Source: Clostridium sp. BNL1100 (GTDB lineage: Bacteria; Bacillota; Clostridia; Acetivibrionales; DSM-1351). From it: DNA of 64,000 nt. Position 1 is the first letter of the stretch. Each line of letters starts with the position of its first letter. The notes under the pieces were generated by a model. It saw only the letters and a list, made by a program, of their open reading frames with translations. It made no database searches and was not told where the DNA came from. The stretch spans positions 3,663,001-3,727,000 of the forward strand of contig NC_016791.1 in the NCBI RefSeq assembly GCF_000244875.1. The letters run 5' to 3'. The translations under genes and the position numbers were made by a program. Below, in pieces: positions 33,350-42,098 of the stretch.

Positions 33350-34700
33350 GGCTCTCCTTTTGTAGTATAACAATAGCTCTAAAATTATTATTCTCTATTT
33401 TGATATTAAATATTCCTCCATTACATTGGATTACTTTTTTAACATTTTGCAAGCCAATGCCATGATTTCTTCTATCATGCTTTTGTGTTTTGAAAAAATC
33501 CTCTTTCTTGTTTGCATGTATGTTGCTGATACTATTTATTATTTCTATTCTTACGTAATCATTTCCTTCTCGTACTGTTATGTTTAAATATTTATCTTCT
33601 GTACTTTCTATTGATAATTCTTCAACTGCGTTCTGAATTAAATTTGAAAAAATTGTACATAAATTCACATTATCAACTTTAATACCCCACATGCATTTAC
33701 CTGTTACATTGATTTTTACATCTTTTTTAATTGATGTAAGATAATAATTCAAAATGATGTCTAATACTTGATTTCCAACACTATAACATCTCTTTTGAAT
33801 ATCATTCATAGCAGACTTTAATGCTTTATTATAATTTAGTCCACCCCAACTACAATTTATTATATCTATGCCCATAGATTCTGCATACTCTATTGCTCTG
33901 ATAGCATCAGATGTATGTCCTTGCGTGTCGCTAATGAATTTCAATGGCATAATTTTTACATTCGGCGCAACTCCACATATACCTATGTTGTTGCTAGAAG
34001 CCGCAATAATTCCTGCTACAAACGTTCCATGAAGATCCTCGGAAAAAGAATCATAAACAGAATTATCATTATTAATAAAATCCCATCCGTTCACATCATC
34101 TATATAACCGTTATTATCATCGTCAATGTTATTATTTGGTATTTCCGATTTATTAATATAAATATTATTATGTAAATCCTCGTGATTAATGTATACTCCT
34201 GAATCTAAAACTCCAATGATAACCTCATCGGATCCCTGAGTATATGTCCATGCAGGGATAACATTTATATCAACATCTTTAACTCCATAATTACCAATCA
34301 GCTGACCATTATTCTTTAATCCCCATTGATAAGAAAAGTAACTATCAGTTGGAGTAATGGTATTATAAACATTCTCACAATTTAATACATAATCTTGTTG
34401 AACAAATTCTATATTTTCATCACTTTCTAAATCAGAAATTACACTCTCTAGATCACTTCCACTTACTTTTATTAAATCCATATTATCTTTATATTTTTCA
34501 AGGGTATCAATTTTTATATTATCATGTTTTTTATTAATATTTTTATAAACAATATCTTTATCCGTATTGTCTTTATATTTTATTATTAACTTACAATTAT
34601 CATCATCAGTATTAATTTTTGCTTCGATCTTAAAAATTGATAAATTTATACTTACTGCCATTATAACTAGAATACTGATTGCACTTTTGAATTTTCTCAT
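33300..34700 (-). CDS. Chimera: truncated S8 subtilisin fused to AgrC-like GHKL kinase domain
   Basis: 466 aa with AAGGAAGG before the ATG. Residues 1-27 form a signal peptide and about 35-105 an I9-like propeptide. The S8 domain keeps Asp166 (GVLDSGVYINHEDL) and His224 (DLHGTFVAGI) and stops after INCSWGGLN, before the Ser-containing GTSMA region. From about residue 300 the sequence becomes an AgrC/ComD-type kinase C-terminus: CYSVGNQVLDIILNYYL, then the N box FSNLIQNAVEEL (N357) and G box HGIGLQNVKKVI. The join is in frame near base 33800. The last 19 residues or so are antisense to the araC gene. It most likely arose by deletion between a subtilisin gene and an agrC-like gene; protease activity should be lost. 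Confidence 0.8.
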   Translation of the reverse strand: MRKFKSAISILVIMAVSINLSIFKIEAKINTDDDNCKLIIKYKDNTDKDIVYKNINKKHDNIKIDTLEKYKDNMDLIKVSGSDLESVISDLESDENIEFVQQDYVLNCENVYNTITPTDSYFSYQWGLKNNGQLIGNYGVKDVDINVIPAWTYTQGSDEVIIGVLDSGVYINHEDLHNNIYINKSEIPNNNIDDDNNGYIDDVNGWDFINNDNSVYDSFSEDLHGTFVAGIIAASSNNIGICGVAPNVKIMPLKFISDTQGHTSDAIRAIEYAESMGIDIINCSWGGLNYNKALKSAMNDIQKRCYSVGNQVLDIILNYYLTSIKKDVKINVTGKCMWGIKVDNVNLCTIFSNLIQNAVEELSIESTEDKYLNITVREGNDYVRIEIINSISNIHANKKEDFFKTQKHDRRNHGIGLQNVKKVIQCNGGIFNIKIENNNFRAIVILQKESLMMASPSYERPGVYSR

Positions 34701-34756
34701 ATGTATTCCTTCCTTTCTAATTACAATTTATTTGCCTTATAAACTTACACTCAATA

Positions 34757-35455
34757 TTATTGCACAACGCATCTACTAAAAAAAATCTCTTCAAGTTGTG
34801 TAATATTGTTAGTATTAGGGTAAGAAAATACTTCCCGATTTTGGTCAATAAAAACTATTGTGTCACCAAAATTTGCAGCTAAATCCAAGTTATGAATTGA
34901 GTAAATAATTAAATTATTCTTTGATTTGTATTCTATTAATAAATTTTTTACTGTAAGTATACTTTCTGGGTCCAGTCCATTAAAAGGTTCATCCAATATA
35001 AGGTTTCTCGCACCTGAAATAAAGGCTCCCATTAAATAAGTTTTTTGTTTCATGCCCAAGGAGTAATCAGCTATATAATTTGACAATTCCGATCCCATTT
35101 TCAATTTATTTGCTAATATATCAATCTTATTACTTATTGAGTTTAAATCCTGTTTGTATATTTTTGCTATAAAACTAAAATACTCATAGGCTGTTAGGTT
35201 CAGGAACATGTCCTTTCTATCTGGTATAAAAAAATAAGCATATTTGCTATCAAAATTATCATTTGATAAACCATCAATTTTAATGACACCAGTATCCATC
35301 ATCTTGTATTGGACGATTGCATTCATTAAAGTAGACTTTCCTATCCCATTTACTCCGACTAATGCATATATCTGATTGTTTTCAAAATTATATGAGACAC
35401 TCTGAAATATCTTTTTTGAATCATAACTTTTACATAACTGTTCAATTTGTATCAT
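34757..35455 (-). CDS. ABC transporter ATP-binding protein
   Basis: 232 aa. Walker A is GVNGIGKSTLMNAI, the signature region is DYSLGMKQKTYLMGAF (SLGMK in place of LSGGQ), and Walker B is NLILDEPFNGLDPES. This form is common in bacteriocin immunity or export ATPases of the CcmA type. AAGGAGGG precedes the ATG, which overlaps the permease stop by 14 bp, so the two are translationally coupled. It probably drives the permease just upstream. Export of, or protection from, a peptide is the likely role, given the nearby subtilisin and kinase remnants. Confidence 0.88.
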   Translation of the reverse strand: MIQIEQLCKSYDSKKIFQSVSYNFENNQIYALVGVNGIGKSTLMNAIVQYKMMDTGVIKIDGLSNDNFDSKYAYFFIPDRKDMFLNLTAYEYFSFIAKIYKQDLNSISNKIDILANKLKMGSELSNYIADYSLGMKQKTYLMGAFISGARNLILDEPFNGLDPESILTVKNLLIEYKSKNNLIIYSIHNLDLAANFGDTIVFIDQNREVFSYPNTNNITQLEEIFFSRCVVQ

Positions 35456-36887
35456 ATTCCCTCCTTAAGGCAGTTTTGTTAAAGATGGCTGTTGCCATCA
35501 AAATTATCATATTAACAATAGCAGATATTTGTAATATATTGTTGGTCTTCAATATCTTAATGGTAAACCAAATCTCCGCAAATAATATCAAACCTCCAAA
35601 AATAACTACCCCAAGTTTATTTGGATTACCATGCAATAATTCATTATCACTATTTGACTTTATTGGTGCACTATAATCTAAATATACGCCTAACCATGCA
35701 CAAATATAGTTTATAATCGTACTATACAAGATAAGTAATGGAATTGAACGTAGATCTTGTACTTCAATGATCAGTCTTATTACGGTATATATCACAATTA
35801 ACAATTCATTGATCATAAAACTCACAAAAACTTTAGCTCTGAATAATTTTTTGAAATTAATAGGTATTACTTTAAAATAACTTATATTTTCCTTATCGCT
35901 TGAAAACGAAGTAGTTGAGATGGCGTTAATTGAGGAAATCAGCGTAACAATAATCATATAATTAACGTTTGCATACTCCGTATTAAATGAGGATATTTTG
36001 TTTAATAATATTTTTGTTACAATAATGATTGTAATAACACTTTTAAGGTTAGAGTAAAATAGTATCTCTTTCTTTCTTATTATTCTTTTTAACTCTATAA
36101 ATAAGTAAGTATCTTTAATTATTACTATACCTTTTTGTGAATTTTTCTTTTTCCTTCTTTTAAAAGAGCTGACTTTGTAATATGTATTAATATAGGAAAT
36201 TAAAAATAACTTAATTGATATGATTAATAAAACAAATGCTATTACACACATTATCATTAACTTTAACATGCTAAGCTTTACAATAAACGACCATATATTA
36301 TAAGTATAAGACTTTTGGTGAAATACTATAGAAAATATAATTTGTTTAATAAAAAAGGCATATCCCAAAAAGCAAGAATACTGGAGAGTGATTAAGCGAT
36401 AGCCAATATTTTTCACAGAAGATGCCATGCATATTGAAAGGGATATAATTAGAATAGTAAAGTCTAGCATTGCTGTAAGAAAAATAGACAGCACTAAACT
36501 TTGGAAAAATTCTCCCCATTTTACGTTAAAAATAAAAGTAGAAGGAAAATATATCATAACTATAGCAATCAATTGATATGACATATTTTTCCTTAAAATA
36601 ATTCTGAAAATATCAATAATTCTAATAGGCAGATACATGAGGTCAGCTATCTTACTATTAAAATAGAGATCATCTATAAACTTATAACTGACAATAAAAA
36701 AACTAATAGAAAAACATATTAACGTCAATATTTCCAAGTAATTACAATTTAAAAGACTGAAAGCAGCGCTGTTACCAATAACATACCATATGAAATAGCT
36801 AATATACATACCCACCACACAGCATATTAGTGTAATAGGTAATGATTGACGTTTTCCAAAGAGTATGTTTCTAACCGCACGATTCAT
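35442..36887 (-). CDS. ABC-2-like membrane permease
   Basis: 481 aa with at least ten hydrophobic segments spread along the protein (LLNCNYLEILTLICFSISFF, LMIMCVIAFVLLIISIKLFLI and others) and a basic loop SFKRRKKKNSQKG in the middle. No family-specific motif is recognised. The size and partner suggest the membrane part of an ABC exporter of the lantibiotic or bacteriocin immunity kind. It is followed without a gap by its ATPase gene. Codon use is extremely AT-rich. Confidence 0.75.
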   Translation of the reverse strand: MNRAVRNILFGKRQSLPITLICCVVGMYISYFIWYVIGNSAAFSLLNCNYLEILTLICFSISFFIVSYKFIDDLYFNSKIADLMYLPIRIIDIFRIILRKNMSYQLIAIVMIYFPSTFIFNVKWGEFFQSLVLSIFLTAMLDFTILIISLSICMASSVKNIGYRLITLQYSCFLGYAFFIKQIIFSIVFHQKSYTYNIWSFIVKLSMLKLMIMCVIAFVLLIISIKLFLISYINTYYKVSSFKRRKKKNSQKGIVIIKDTYLFIELKRIIRKKEILFYSNLKSVITIIIVTKILLNKISSFNTEYANVNYMIIVTLISSINAISTTSFSSDKENISYFKVIPINFKKLFRAKVFVSFMINELLIVIYTVIRLIIEVQDLRSIPLLILYSTIINYICAWLGVYLDYSAPIKSNSDNELLHGNPNKLGVVIFGGLILFAEIWFTIKILKTNNILQISAIVNMIILMATAIFNKTALRREYDTN

Positions 36888-36905
36888 TTGTGACCTCCAT
36901 ATTTA

Positions 36906-37232
36906 TTATATCATGTTGATATAATAGCCCGTCATTATGACACATAATATTACAAACACAAAAGTGTTAAACTTACCCAATCTGTTTTGCTTAATCAAAC
37001 TAAAATTAATAACTAACCCTAATATAGGGAAAAGCCATACACCAAGAATACTTGGAACATTATAATTCTTCGCGCCTTCATGTAAAATTGGAATTTGTTC
37101 TGGAAGAAATAATAACATTATCGCTGATATAATAAACATTAGAATGTTGATTGCAAAATTAATTTTTATGTAAGTTGCATTATTTTCAGTATAGTTGCTT
37201 CCTAACATTTTCTTTAATAATTTTCGTATCAT
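36906..37232 (-). CDS. Small DUF1648-like membrane protein, copy A
   Basis: 108 aa from the ATG at 37232 (GGAGG 6 nt upstream); a reading from 37256 starts before that site. Three hydrophobic segments are seen: INILMFIISAIMLLFLPEQI, GVWLFPILGLVINFSLI and the C-terminal FVFVILCVIMTGYYINMI. LPEQIPILHEGAKNYNVPS matches the LPxxIPxHxxxxG motif of DUF1648, which is found in SdpI-type immunity proteins. It is nearly identical to the copy 69 bp upstream. It lies 18 bp before the permease gene and is probably co-transcribed; an immunity or accessory role is likely. Confidence 0.7.
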   Translation of the reverse strand: MIRKLLKKMLGSNYTENNATYIKINFAINILMFIISAIMLLFLPEQIPILHEGAKNYNVPSILGVWLFPILGLVINFSLIKQNRLGKFNTFVFVILCVIMTGYYINMI

Positions 37233-37300
37233 ATTTTGCCTCCATAAGATATTCAATAATAAAAAGTTCTTGTGTAATATTCCATCACAATACTACCACA

Positions 37301-37627
37301 TTATACCATATTTATATAATAACCGGTCATTATAATACATAATATTACGAACACAAAGCTGTTAAATTTACCTAACCTTTTTTGCTTAATTAGACTGAAA
37401 TTATTAACTAAACCTAATATAGGGAAAAGCCATACACCAAGGATACTTGGAACATTATAATTCTTCGCACCTTCATGTAAAATTGGAATTTGTTCTGGAA
37501 GAAATAATAGCATAACCGCTGATATAATAAACATTAAAATGTTTATTGCAAAATTAATTTTTATGTAAGATGCATTATTTTCATTATAGTTATTTCCTAA
37601 TATTTTTTTTAACAATCTTCGAATCAT
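37301..37627 (-). CDS. Small DUF1648-like membrane protein, copy B
   Basis: 108 aa. It is almost the same protein as copy A (about nine residues in ten match by eye), with the same LPEQIPILHEGAKNY motif and three membrane segments. GAAGG lies 6 nt before the ATG. It is the first gene of the minus-strand set that runs through copy A, the permease, the ATPase and the protease-kinase chimera. The duplicate is recent, as DNA identity is high even in silent positions. Confidence 0.68.
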   Translation of the reverse strand: MIRRLLKKILGNNYNENNASYIKINFAINILMFIISAVMLLFLPEQIPILHEGAKNYNVPSILGVWLFPILGLVNNFSLIKQKRLGKFNSFVFVILCIIMTGYYINMV

Positions 37628-38155
37628 ATTCTGCCTTCTAAATATATTAATTATAATATTAATACTAAAATTAAATTTTTAGCACATTATTATGCCAATT
37701 CATAGATATCAAACTCGATGGACAGAATAAAACAAATCTCTATTTCTAAACCACAAAGCATTGTCAAATACTGACTCAAATCATACTTAATCCTTCATGT
37801 ATAATATAAACACAAATTTAGTTATTGAATGTTACAATTTTACTTTTAACTACTTTCCAGTACAACAAATCATCCCATATTCCTGCATTAATTACTTCTA
37901 TTCAACAAATATTATTGTATTTTATTTCCTTTTATACATTATATTTAAAGTTTTGGTTATTTTCCATAATTATCCCGTAAACGGTCAGAGTACCGTCGTT
38001 TACCTTTTTCCATTGTAATTCATCAAAATCCAACTTGTTATTTCAAGCCTCTTGTAGTACAATAAATTTAAGTAATTTTTTGGCAGATATGTGAATAAAA
38101 CCAAATTTTAAATGTATTTATTGTCTATTTTTAAAAGCGTAGGAGGTTAAATTTT
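37628..38155. other. Intergenic region before the lanthipeptide locus
   Basis: 528 bp between two divergent gene sets. No convincing gene: a 73-codon plus-strand reading at 37797-38018 has no ribosome binding site and looks random. It holds a hairpin at 37977-38003 (GTAAACGGT paired imperfectly with ACCGTCGTTTAC, followed by CTTTTTCC) and the promoter at 38035-38063. The hairpin may be a regulator site just upstream of the -35 box. Confidence 0.5.
38035..38063 (+). promoter_or_regulatory. Promoter of the lanthipeptide locus
   Basis: TTGTTA (38035-38040), a 17 bp spacer and TACAAT (38058-38063) match a sigma-A promoter. The first gene, with AGGAGG upstream of its ATG, starts about 93 bp downstream. 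Confidence 0.6.
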
Positions 38156-38329
38156 ATGACAAATATTCAATTATCAAAAAATGAAGTTAAAGAATTACTG
38201 AGAAACGGCTATGGACTCTCTCAAGTCTCAAAATCAGCAGTTGCGGGTTCGGTGTTCCCTATTGACGTCCCTGGCGCATTGATTGGTGGGGTAACACCCG
38301 TAGCAATCGTAACAATCGTAGGCGTTTAA
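38156..38329 (+). CDS. Cys-free candidate RiPP precursor peptide
   Basis: 57 aa, short, with an excellent AGGAGG 9 nt before the ATG. The leader-like N-terminus MTNIQLSKNEVKELLRNGYG is charged and helical. The second half, from about residue 28, is hydrophobic and rich in Gly, Pro, Val, Ile and Thr (AVAGSVFPIDVPGALIGG, then VTPVAIVTIVGV). It has no Cys, so it cannot form lanthionine rings by itself. It is first in a set followed by a SPASM fragment, LanM and an FMN reductase. It could be a substrate of the (now broken) radical SAM enzyme or the non-lanthionine partner of a two-peptide system. The class is uncertain. Confidence 0.65.
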   Translation: MTNIQLSKNEVKELLRNGYGLSQVSKSAVAGSVFPIDVPGALIGGVTPVAIVTIVGV

Positions 38330-38457
38330 AGAGAGTAATATTATATTTTTTATATCTGCCATTTTTTTAAAATCTTATTAGAATATGCTTAATAGTATAT
38401 TTCTGACATCGCATAGATTTTCAATTTTTTATAAACCAAAAATATTATAATGAAAGT

Positions 38458-39018
38458 ATGGTGTTTCTATTGGGTTGTGTTTGTACAAAAACTAGTAAAA
38501 AGTTACACGAGATACTTGAATATTTAGGAGATGATATTATGGGTCATTACGTAGCCTCATCTCCATGTTTACCCGTTGGGAATGCAGAAAACCGCATTAA
38601 ACCGGAAGATTTATTCATATTTGAAAATTCAATAGACAATAAGTGTTCCGGCTTATCTAACTTGGTTGTTATGCCGGACGGAAGTACATATCCTTGCTGC
38701 TACCAGGGCGGCTTCACTCCTGCATTATATTTAGGTTCCGCAAAGGAGTTGCCTTTAACTGAAATAATAAAGAATTTTAACGGAAATATGTATTGTAGAA
38801 CACTTGAAAACCATGGAGTTAAGTGGTTCGTTGATAAAATACATGAAAATAATCTGCCAATTAAACTTAAAAACGGAGGATATGTAGGCATTTGCGATGT
38901 TTGCCATACCTTATTTCATGACCCTGAATATTTAAAATATTATGAGCCGTTTTTAGATATAGAAATGTATAACATCATACAAAGAGAGTTGGAAAAAGAC
39001 GCTGTCATGGGAGGTTAA
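38458..39018 (+). CDS. Headless radical SAM maturase (SPASM-like region only)
   Basis: 186 aa. The CxxxCxxC radical SAM motif and the whole core barrel are missing; the protein begins inside what would be the linker. The remaining part has auxiliary-cluster Cys residues: SSPCLPVG, NKCSGL, MPDGSTYPCCYQGG, MYCRTLENHG and GYVGICDVCHTLF. No Shine-Dalgarno is seen at the ATG at 38458. An internal ATG at codon 28 (MGHYVASSP) has GGAG upstream. The stop is directly followed by the LanM start, with GGGAGG inside the end of this gene. It is probably a decayed RiPP radical SAM gene. It might still act as a stand-alone peptide-binding protein, but a pseudogene is more likely. Confidence 0.6.
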   Translation: MVFLLGCVCTKTSKKLHEILEYLGDDIMGHYVASSPCLPVGNAENRIKPEDLFIFENSIDNKCSGLSNLVVMPDGSTYPCCYQGGFTPALYLGSAKELPLTEIIKNFNGNMYCRTLENHGVKWFVDKIHENNLPIKLKNGGYVGICDVCHTLFHDPEYLKYYEPFLDIEMYNIIQRELEKDAVMGG

Positions 39019-42000
39019 ATGGACACATACAACCAGTATCAATACATATATGCACTAACAACTAAGGAAAGAGTTGAAGCATTTTTAAATGCAAACATGG
39101 ATGTTTCTGAGGACCCGATAATAATCGAAGAAAAGTGGTTCAATGTAAAAAGTCTGGTAGGAAAGGACTCATTGGATAAAAAACTTGATTATATGGGTAT
39201 AACTTATGACCAGTTTGCTTTCTCCATTAAAGATTTCAATAGTTTTGAATCCGACATTCTATACGATTATCTTAAGGAAAGCAAATGGTATAAAAAATAT
39301 CAGGAAATTATGCTGGACTTCGGCAATTCATATAAATCCGAAAACGTCGTCAACGAACAATTGATACTTCCATTTATAAGATACATAGAAAAAACTATAT
39401 CTGGTAAAACTTTTAAAAACTTGCAGATTGATGCGGGTGTATTAATTACTTTAGTCCAGAGTATTGCAATTCAATTAAACAAGATTACATGGAAATGCTT
39501 AATCATAGAAATGGGAGAATACAAAAATAAAAACTCATTAAATGGTGAGGATGGAAACTCCAGATATCTTGACTTTCTTAATAAAAATTACAAGACCCCT
39601 GACCAAATAGAAGAATTTTATTGTAAGTATCCTGTACTGGCAAGATTAATAGTACAGAAAATGCTTGATCTGACTCTGGAAACAGAGCGAATGTTAGATA
39701 ATATAGATTTAAATTTTCAAAGTATCAGCAATACTCTAAAACTGAAAAGTGCTCATATTACAGAAATCCACGGTTCACAGGGTGATACCCATAAAAGGGG
39801 TAAATCTGTTGCAAAGCTGGTTCTTGATAATGGACAGGTTTTTATTTATAAACCACGCAACTCTGATATTGAAAGAGCCTTCAACAAATTTGTCCAGTAT
39901 ATTAATGAAAACAGCAATTTAATGGATTTATACATTAACAAAGTGTATTATGCAAAGGATTTTACTGTTGAAAGTTATATAGAGACCGAACCCTGCTATA
40001 CGCTTGACGAGGTAAAGGAATTCTACTACAGGTTTGGTGAAATGCTTGCATTAACAAGCCTTCTTCAGGGTACTGATTTTCATAGTGAAAACGTAATAGC
40101 TTTTAATAAATATCCTGTTATTGTTGACTTTGAAACATTATTTACCCAATTGAGTTTTTCAGATGAAGAAGAAACAGAATTTGTACTTAAAAACAAAGAT
40201 AATGACCGCTTAAACCTAGCCGCTACTGCTCTGCTCCCAACAAATGCCTTCACCAATAATGTAGATAAAAAGGGTGTTGATGTTAGCGGTTTGGCAGGAG
40301 GAGATTCTGTACCCCTACCTGTAAAAATGCTTGCTATTATGGACTTGTATACGGATAACATGCGCTATGAGTATATAAATATAAGTAAAAAGCAGGATAA
40401 AAACAAGCCGGTATTAAATGGAGAAATTCAGTCCTTTCAATCTTTCAAACATGATATATATACAGGATTTGAGGACATTTTGAAATATATTTACATTAAT
40501 AGAACAAAAATATACCAAATAATTCAGCAGTTGTTTACAAATATTGAAGTACGTCAGGTTCTAAAGCCAACTGCAGTTTATAATGACCTGCTATCCTATA
40601 TGGACCACCCTAATTATTCAAGAAATATGATATACCTTGAGCGTTTACTTGATAATAATTATGCATACCCCCATAGGAATAAAAAAATCGCATTTTACGA
40701 AATAGCGGACATGCATTACATGGAAATCCCTATTTTTTATACTAATACTTCTGAAAATTGCTTAATTACAAGTACCGGAGATAAACTCAGCAATTATTAC
40801 AAGAAAAGTGCCTTGAGCAGTGTTCTTGATAATGTAAACCATTTATCAATCGAGCTTATAGACTTGGAAAAAAACAAACTGAAAATATTACTGGGAGATT
40901 ATCTTGAATTAATAAATACAAGGATGAGCCAAATGTCAGGCTCTTTAACAGTTGAAAATCAATTCTGTACCAAAGACGATATATTAAATGTATGCCTTTC
41001 CATAGGAAAGAAAATACTTTCAAATGCCTATTTTAGTGAGAGCAAAAAAAATATATCCTGGCGGCATGTGGATGTCACGCAAAAACATCCTTCCGTAGGC
41101 TTTATGACTAATAGTCTTTATTCCGGAAGAGCAGGAGTATTATATTTTTTACACTATTTATCTTTGATTTCCCCTGAAAATGAAATCAAAGACTTTACCT
41201 GCCAATTATTTGATTGTATTGACTTTATTGGTGAGGACATCGAGCCATCTGTTTATATGGGCCAATCCTCTGCTATTTGGGTAAAAGCAAAACTAAATAA
41301 GCTAAAAAAGAGTGATTTAGCTTTAGTTGATATGCTTACAAAACTCAAAACACCATCTACAGCCAAGCTTAATGATTGGTTGGGAGGGACTGCCGGATTT
41401 ATAAAACTTTTTTATGATATATATCAAAAAGGTATTGAACAAAATTCTTCATTGTCACTTACCCAGCAGTATGTATCCGATTTGTGCCACCAAATCAGTA
41501 ATAATCAGGTCAATACAGAAAACTCTATAGGTTTTGGCCATGGGAAAATCGGAGTAGTGTATGCTCTTCTTATTGCGGAACAATTTCTGAAAAAAGATTT
41601 AAAAAAAGAAATTTATTACTTGCTTGATAAGATTGATAGTGAACTTATTCAATTTACTTCAGATGAATTATCAAATAAACACTCCTGGTGTCATGGGTTT
41701 GGAGGACTCGGCATCGGTGCATTAGCCTGCAAAAAGTATATGAAGGATGAAAGGTTTGAAACTTACATAGATAAATCATTCCGTGTAATTACTGAATCTG
41801 ACCCTGCCAATATGTGTCTTTGCCATGGATTAGGGGGAGATATTGATTTTCTTATCTCAATGTCTGAGCAATACCCGGACAACAAGTATATATCAGAGGT
41901 ACTACATAGAAAAGTTAGTAAAATTGTTAATTTTTATAAGAAAAATCAACATGTACTGCTTAATGAATTACCCGGTTTCAGGGACTTTGGCATGTACACA

Positions 42001-42075
42001 GGACTATCAGGAGTAGGATTTATTTTACTAAGATCAATCAGCCCCGATTTAGTACCAAGTGCATTGCTGCTATAA
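39019..42075 (+). CDS. lanM: Class II lanthipeptide synthetase LanM
   Basis: 1018 aa, the normal LanM size, with GGGAGG 5 nt before the ATG. The N-terminal half is the DUF4135 dehydratase (kinase-like) domain: VYYAKDFTVESYIETEPC, LTSLLQGTDFHSENVIAF and YPVIVDFETLF. The C-terminal LanC-like cyclase starts around residue 690 (SLYSGRAGVLYFLHYLS) and has the zinc ligands C891 (SWCHGFGG) and C935-H936 (LCHGLGG). It should phosphorylate and eliminate Ser/Thr and add Cys thiols to form (methyl)lanthionine. Substrates are the peptides at 42891-43085 and perhaps 38156-38329. No LanT gene follows. Confidence 0.95.
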   Translation: MDTYNQYQYIYALTTKERVEAFLNANMDVSEDPIIIEEKWFNVKSLVGKDSLDKKLDYMGITYDQFAFSIKDFNSFESDILYDYLKESKWYKKYQEIMLDFGNSYKSENVVNEQLILPFIRYIEKTISGKTFKNLQIDAGVLITLVQSIAIQLNKITWKCLIIEMGEYKNKNSLNGEDGNSRYLDFLNKNYKTPDQIEEFYCKYPVLARLIVQKMLDLTLETERMLDNIDLNFQSISNTLKLKSAHITEIHGSQGDTHKRGKSVAKLVLDNGQVFIYKPRNSDIERAFNKFVQYINENSNLMDLYINKVYYAKDFTVESYIETEPCYTLDEVKEFYYRFGEMLALTSLLQGTDFHSENVIAFNKYPVIVDFETLFTQLSFSDEEETEFVLKNKDNDRLNLAATALLPTNAFTNNVDKKGVDVSGLAGGDSVPLPVKMLAIMDLYTDNMRYEYINISKKQDKNKPVLNGEIQSFQSFKHDIYTGFEDILKYIYINRTKIYQIIQQLFTNIEVRQVLKPTAVYNDLLSYMDHPNYSRNMIYLERLLDNNYAYPHRNKKIAFYEIADMHYMEIPIFYTNTSENCLITSTGDKLSNYYKKSALSSVLDNVNHLSIELIDLEKNKLKILLGDYLELINTRMSQMSGSLTVENQFCTKDDILNVCLSIGKKILSNAYFSESKKNISWRHVDVTQKHPSVGFMTNSLYSGRAGVLYFLHYLSLISPENEIKDFTCQLFDCIDFIGEDIEPSVYMGQSSAIWVKAKLNKLKKSDLALVDMLTKLKTPSTAKLNDWLGGTAGFIKLFYDIYQKGIEQNSSLSLTQQYVSDLCHQISNNQVNTENSIGFGHGKIGVVYALLIAEQFLKKDLKKEIYYLLDKIDSELIQFTSDELSNKHSWCHGFGGLGIGALACKKYMKDERFETYIDKSFRVITESDPANMCLCHGLGGDIDFLISMSEQYPDNKYISEVLHRKVSKIVNFYKKNQHVLLNELPGFRDFGMYTGLSGVGFILLRSISPDLVPSALLL

Positions 42076-42098
42076 TAATTTACTCTAAGGAGAAATTT

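Larger units (their letters stand above)
36906..37660. repeat. Tandem gene duplication, unit about 395 bp
   Basis: The coding regions 36906-37232 and 37301-37627 start 395 bp apart and are nearly identical in DNA, for example over the stretch encoding the LPEQIPILHEG motif. Differences are scattered single bases, which indicates a recent tandem duplication. Confidence 0.85.

Noticed and set aside
34757-36887. LanFEG immunity transporter of the LanM locus
   Set aside because: The pair is on the opposite strand and no LanF-type signature can be proved by eye. Kept as a generic ABC pair with the link given as inference only.
37797-38018. 73-codon plus-strand reading in the intergenic region before the lanthipeptide locus
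   Set aside because: No ribosome binding site, composition like random AT-rich DNA, and it overlaps a hairpin just before a better promoter.
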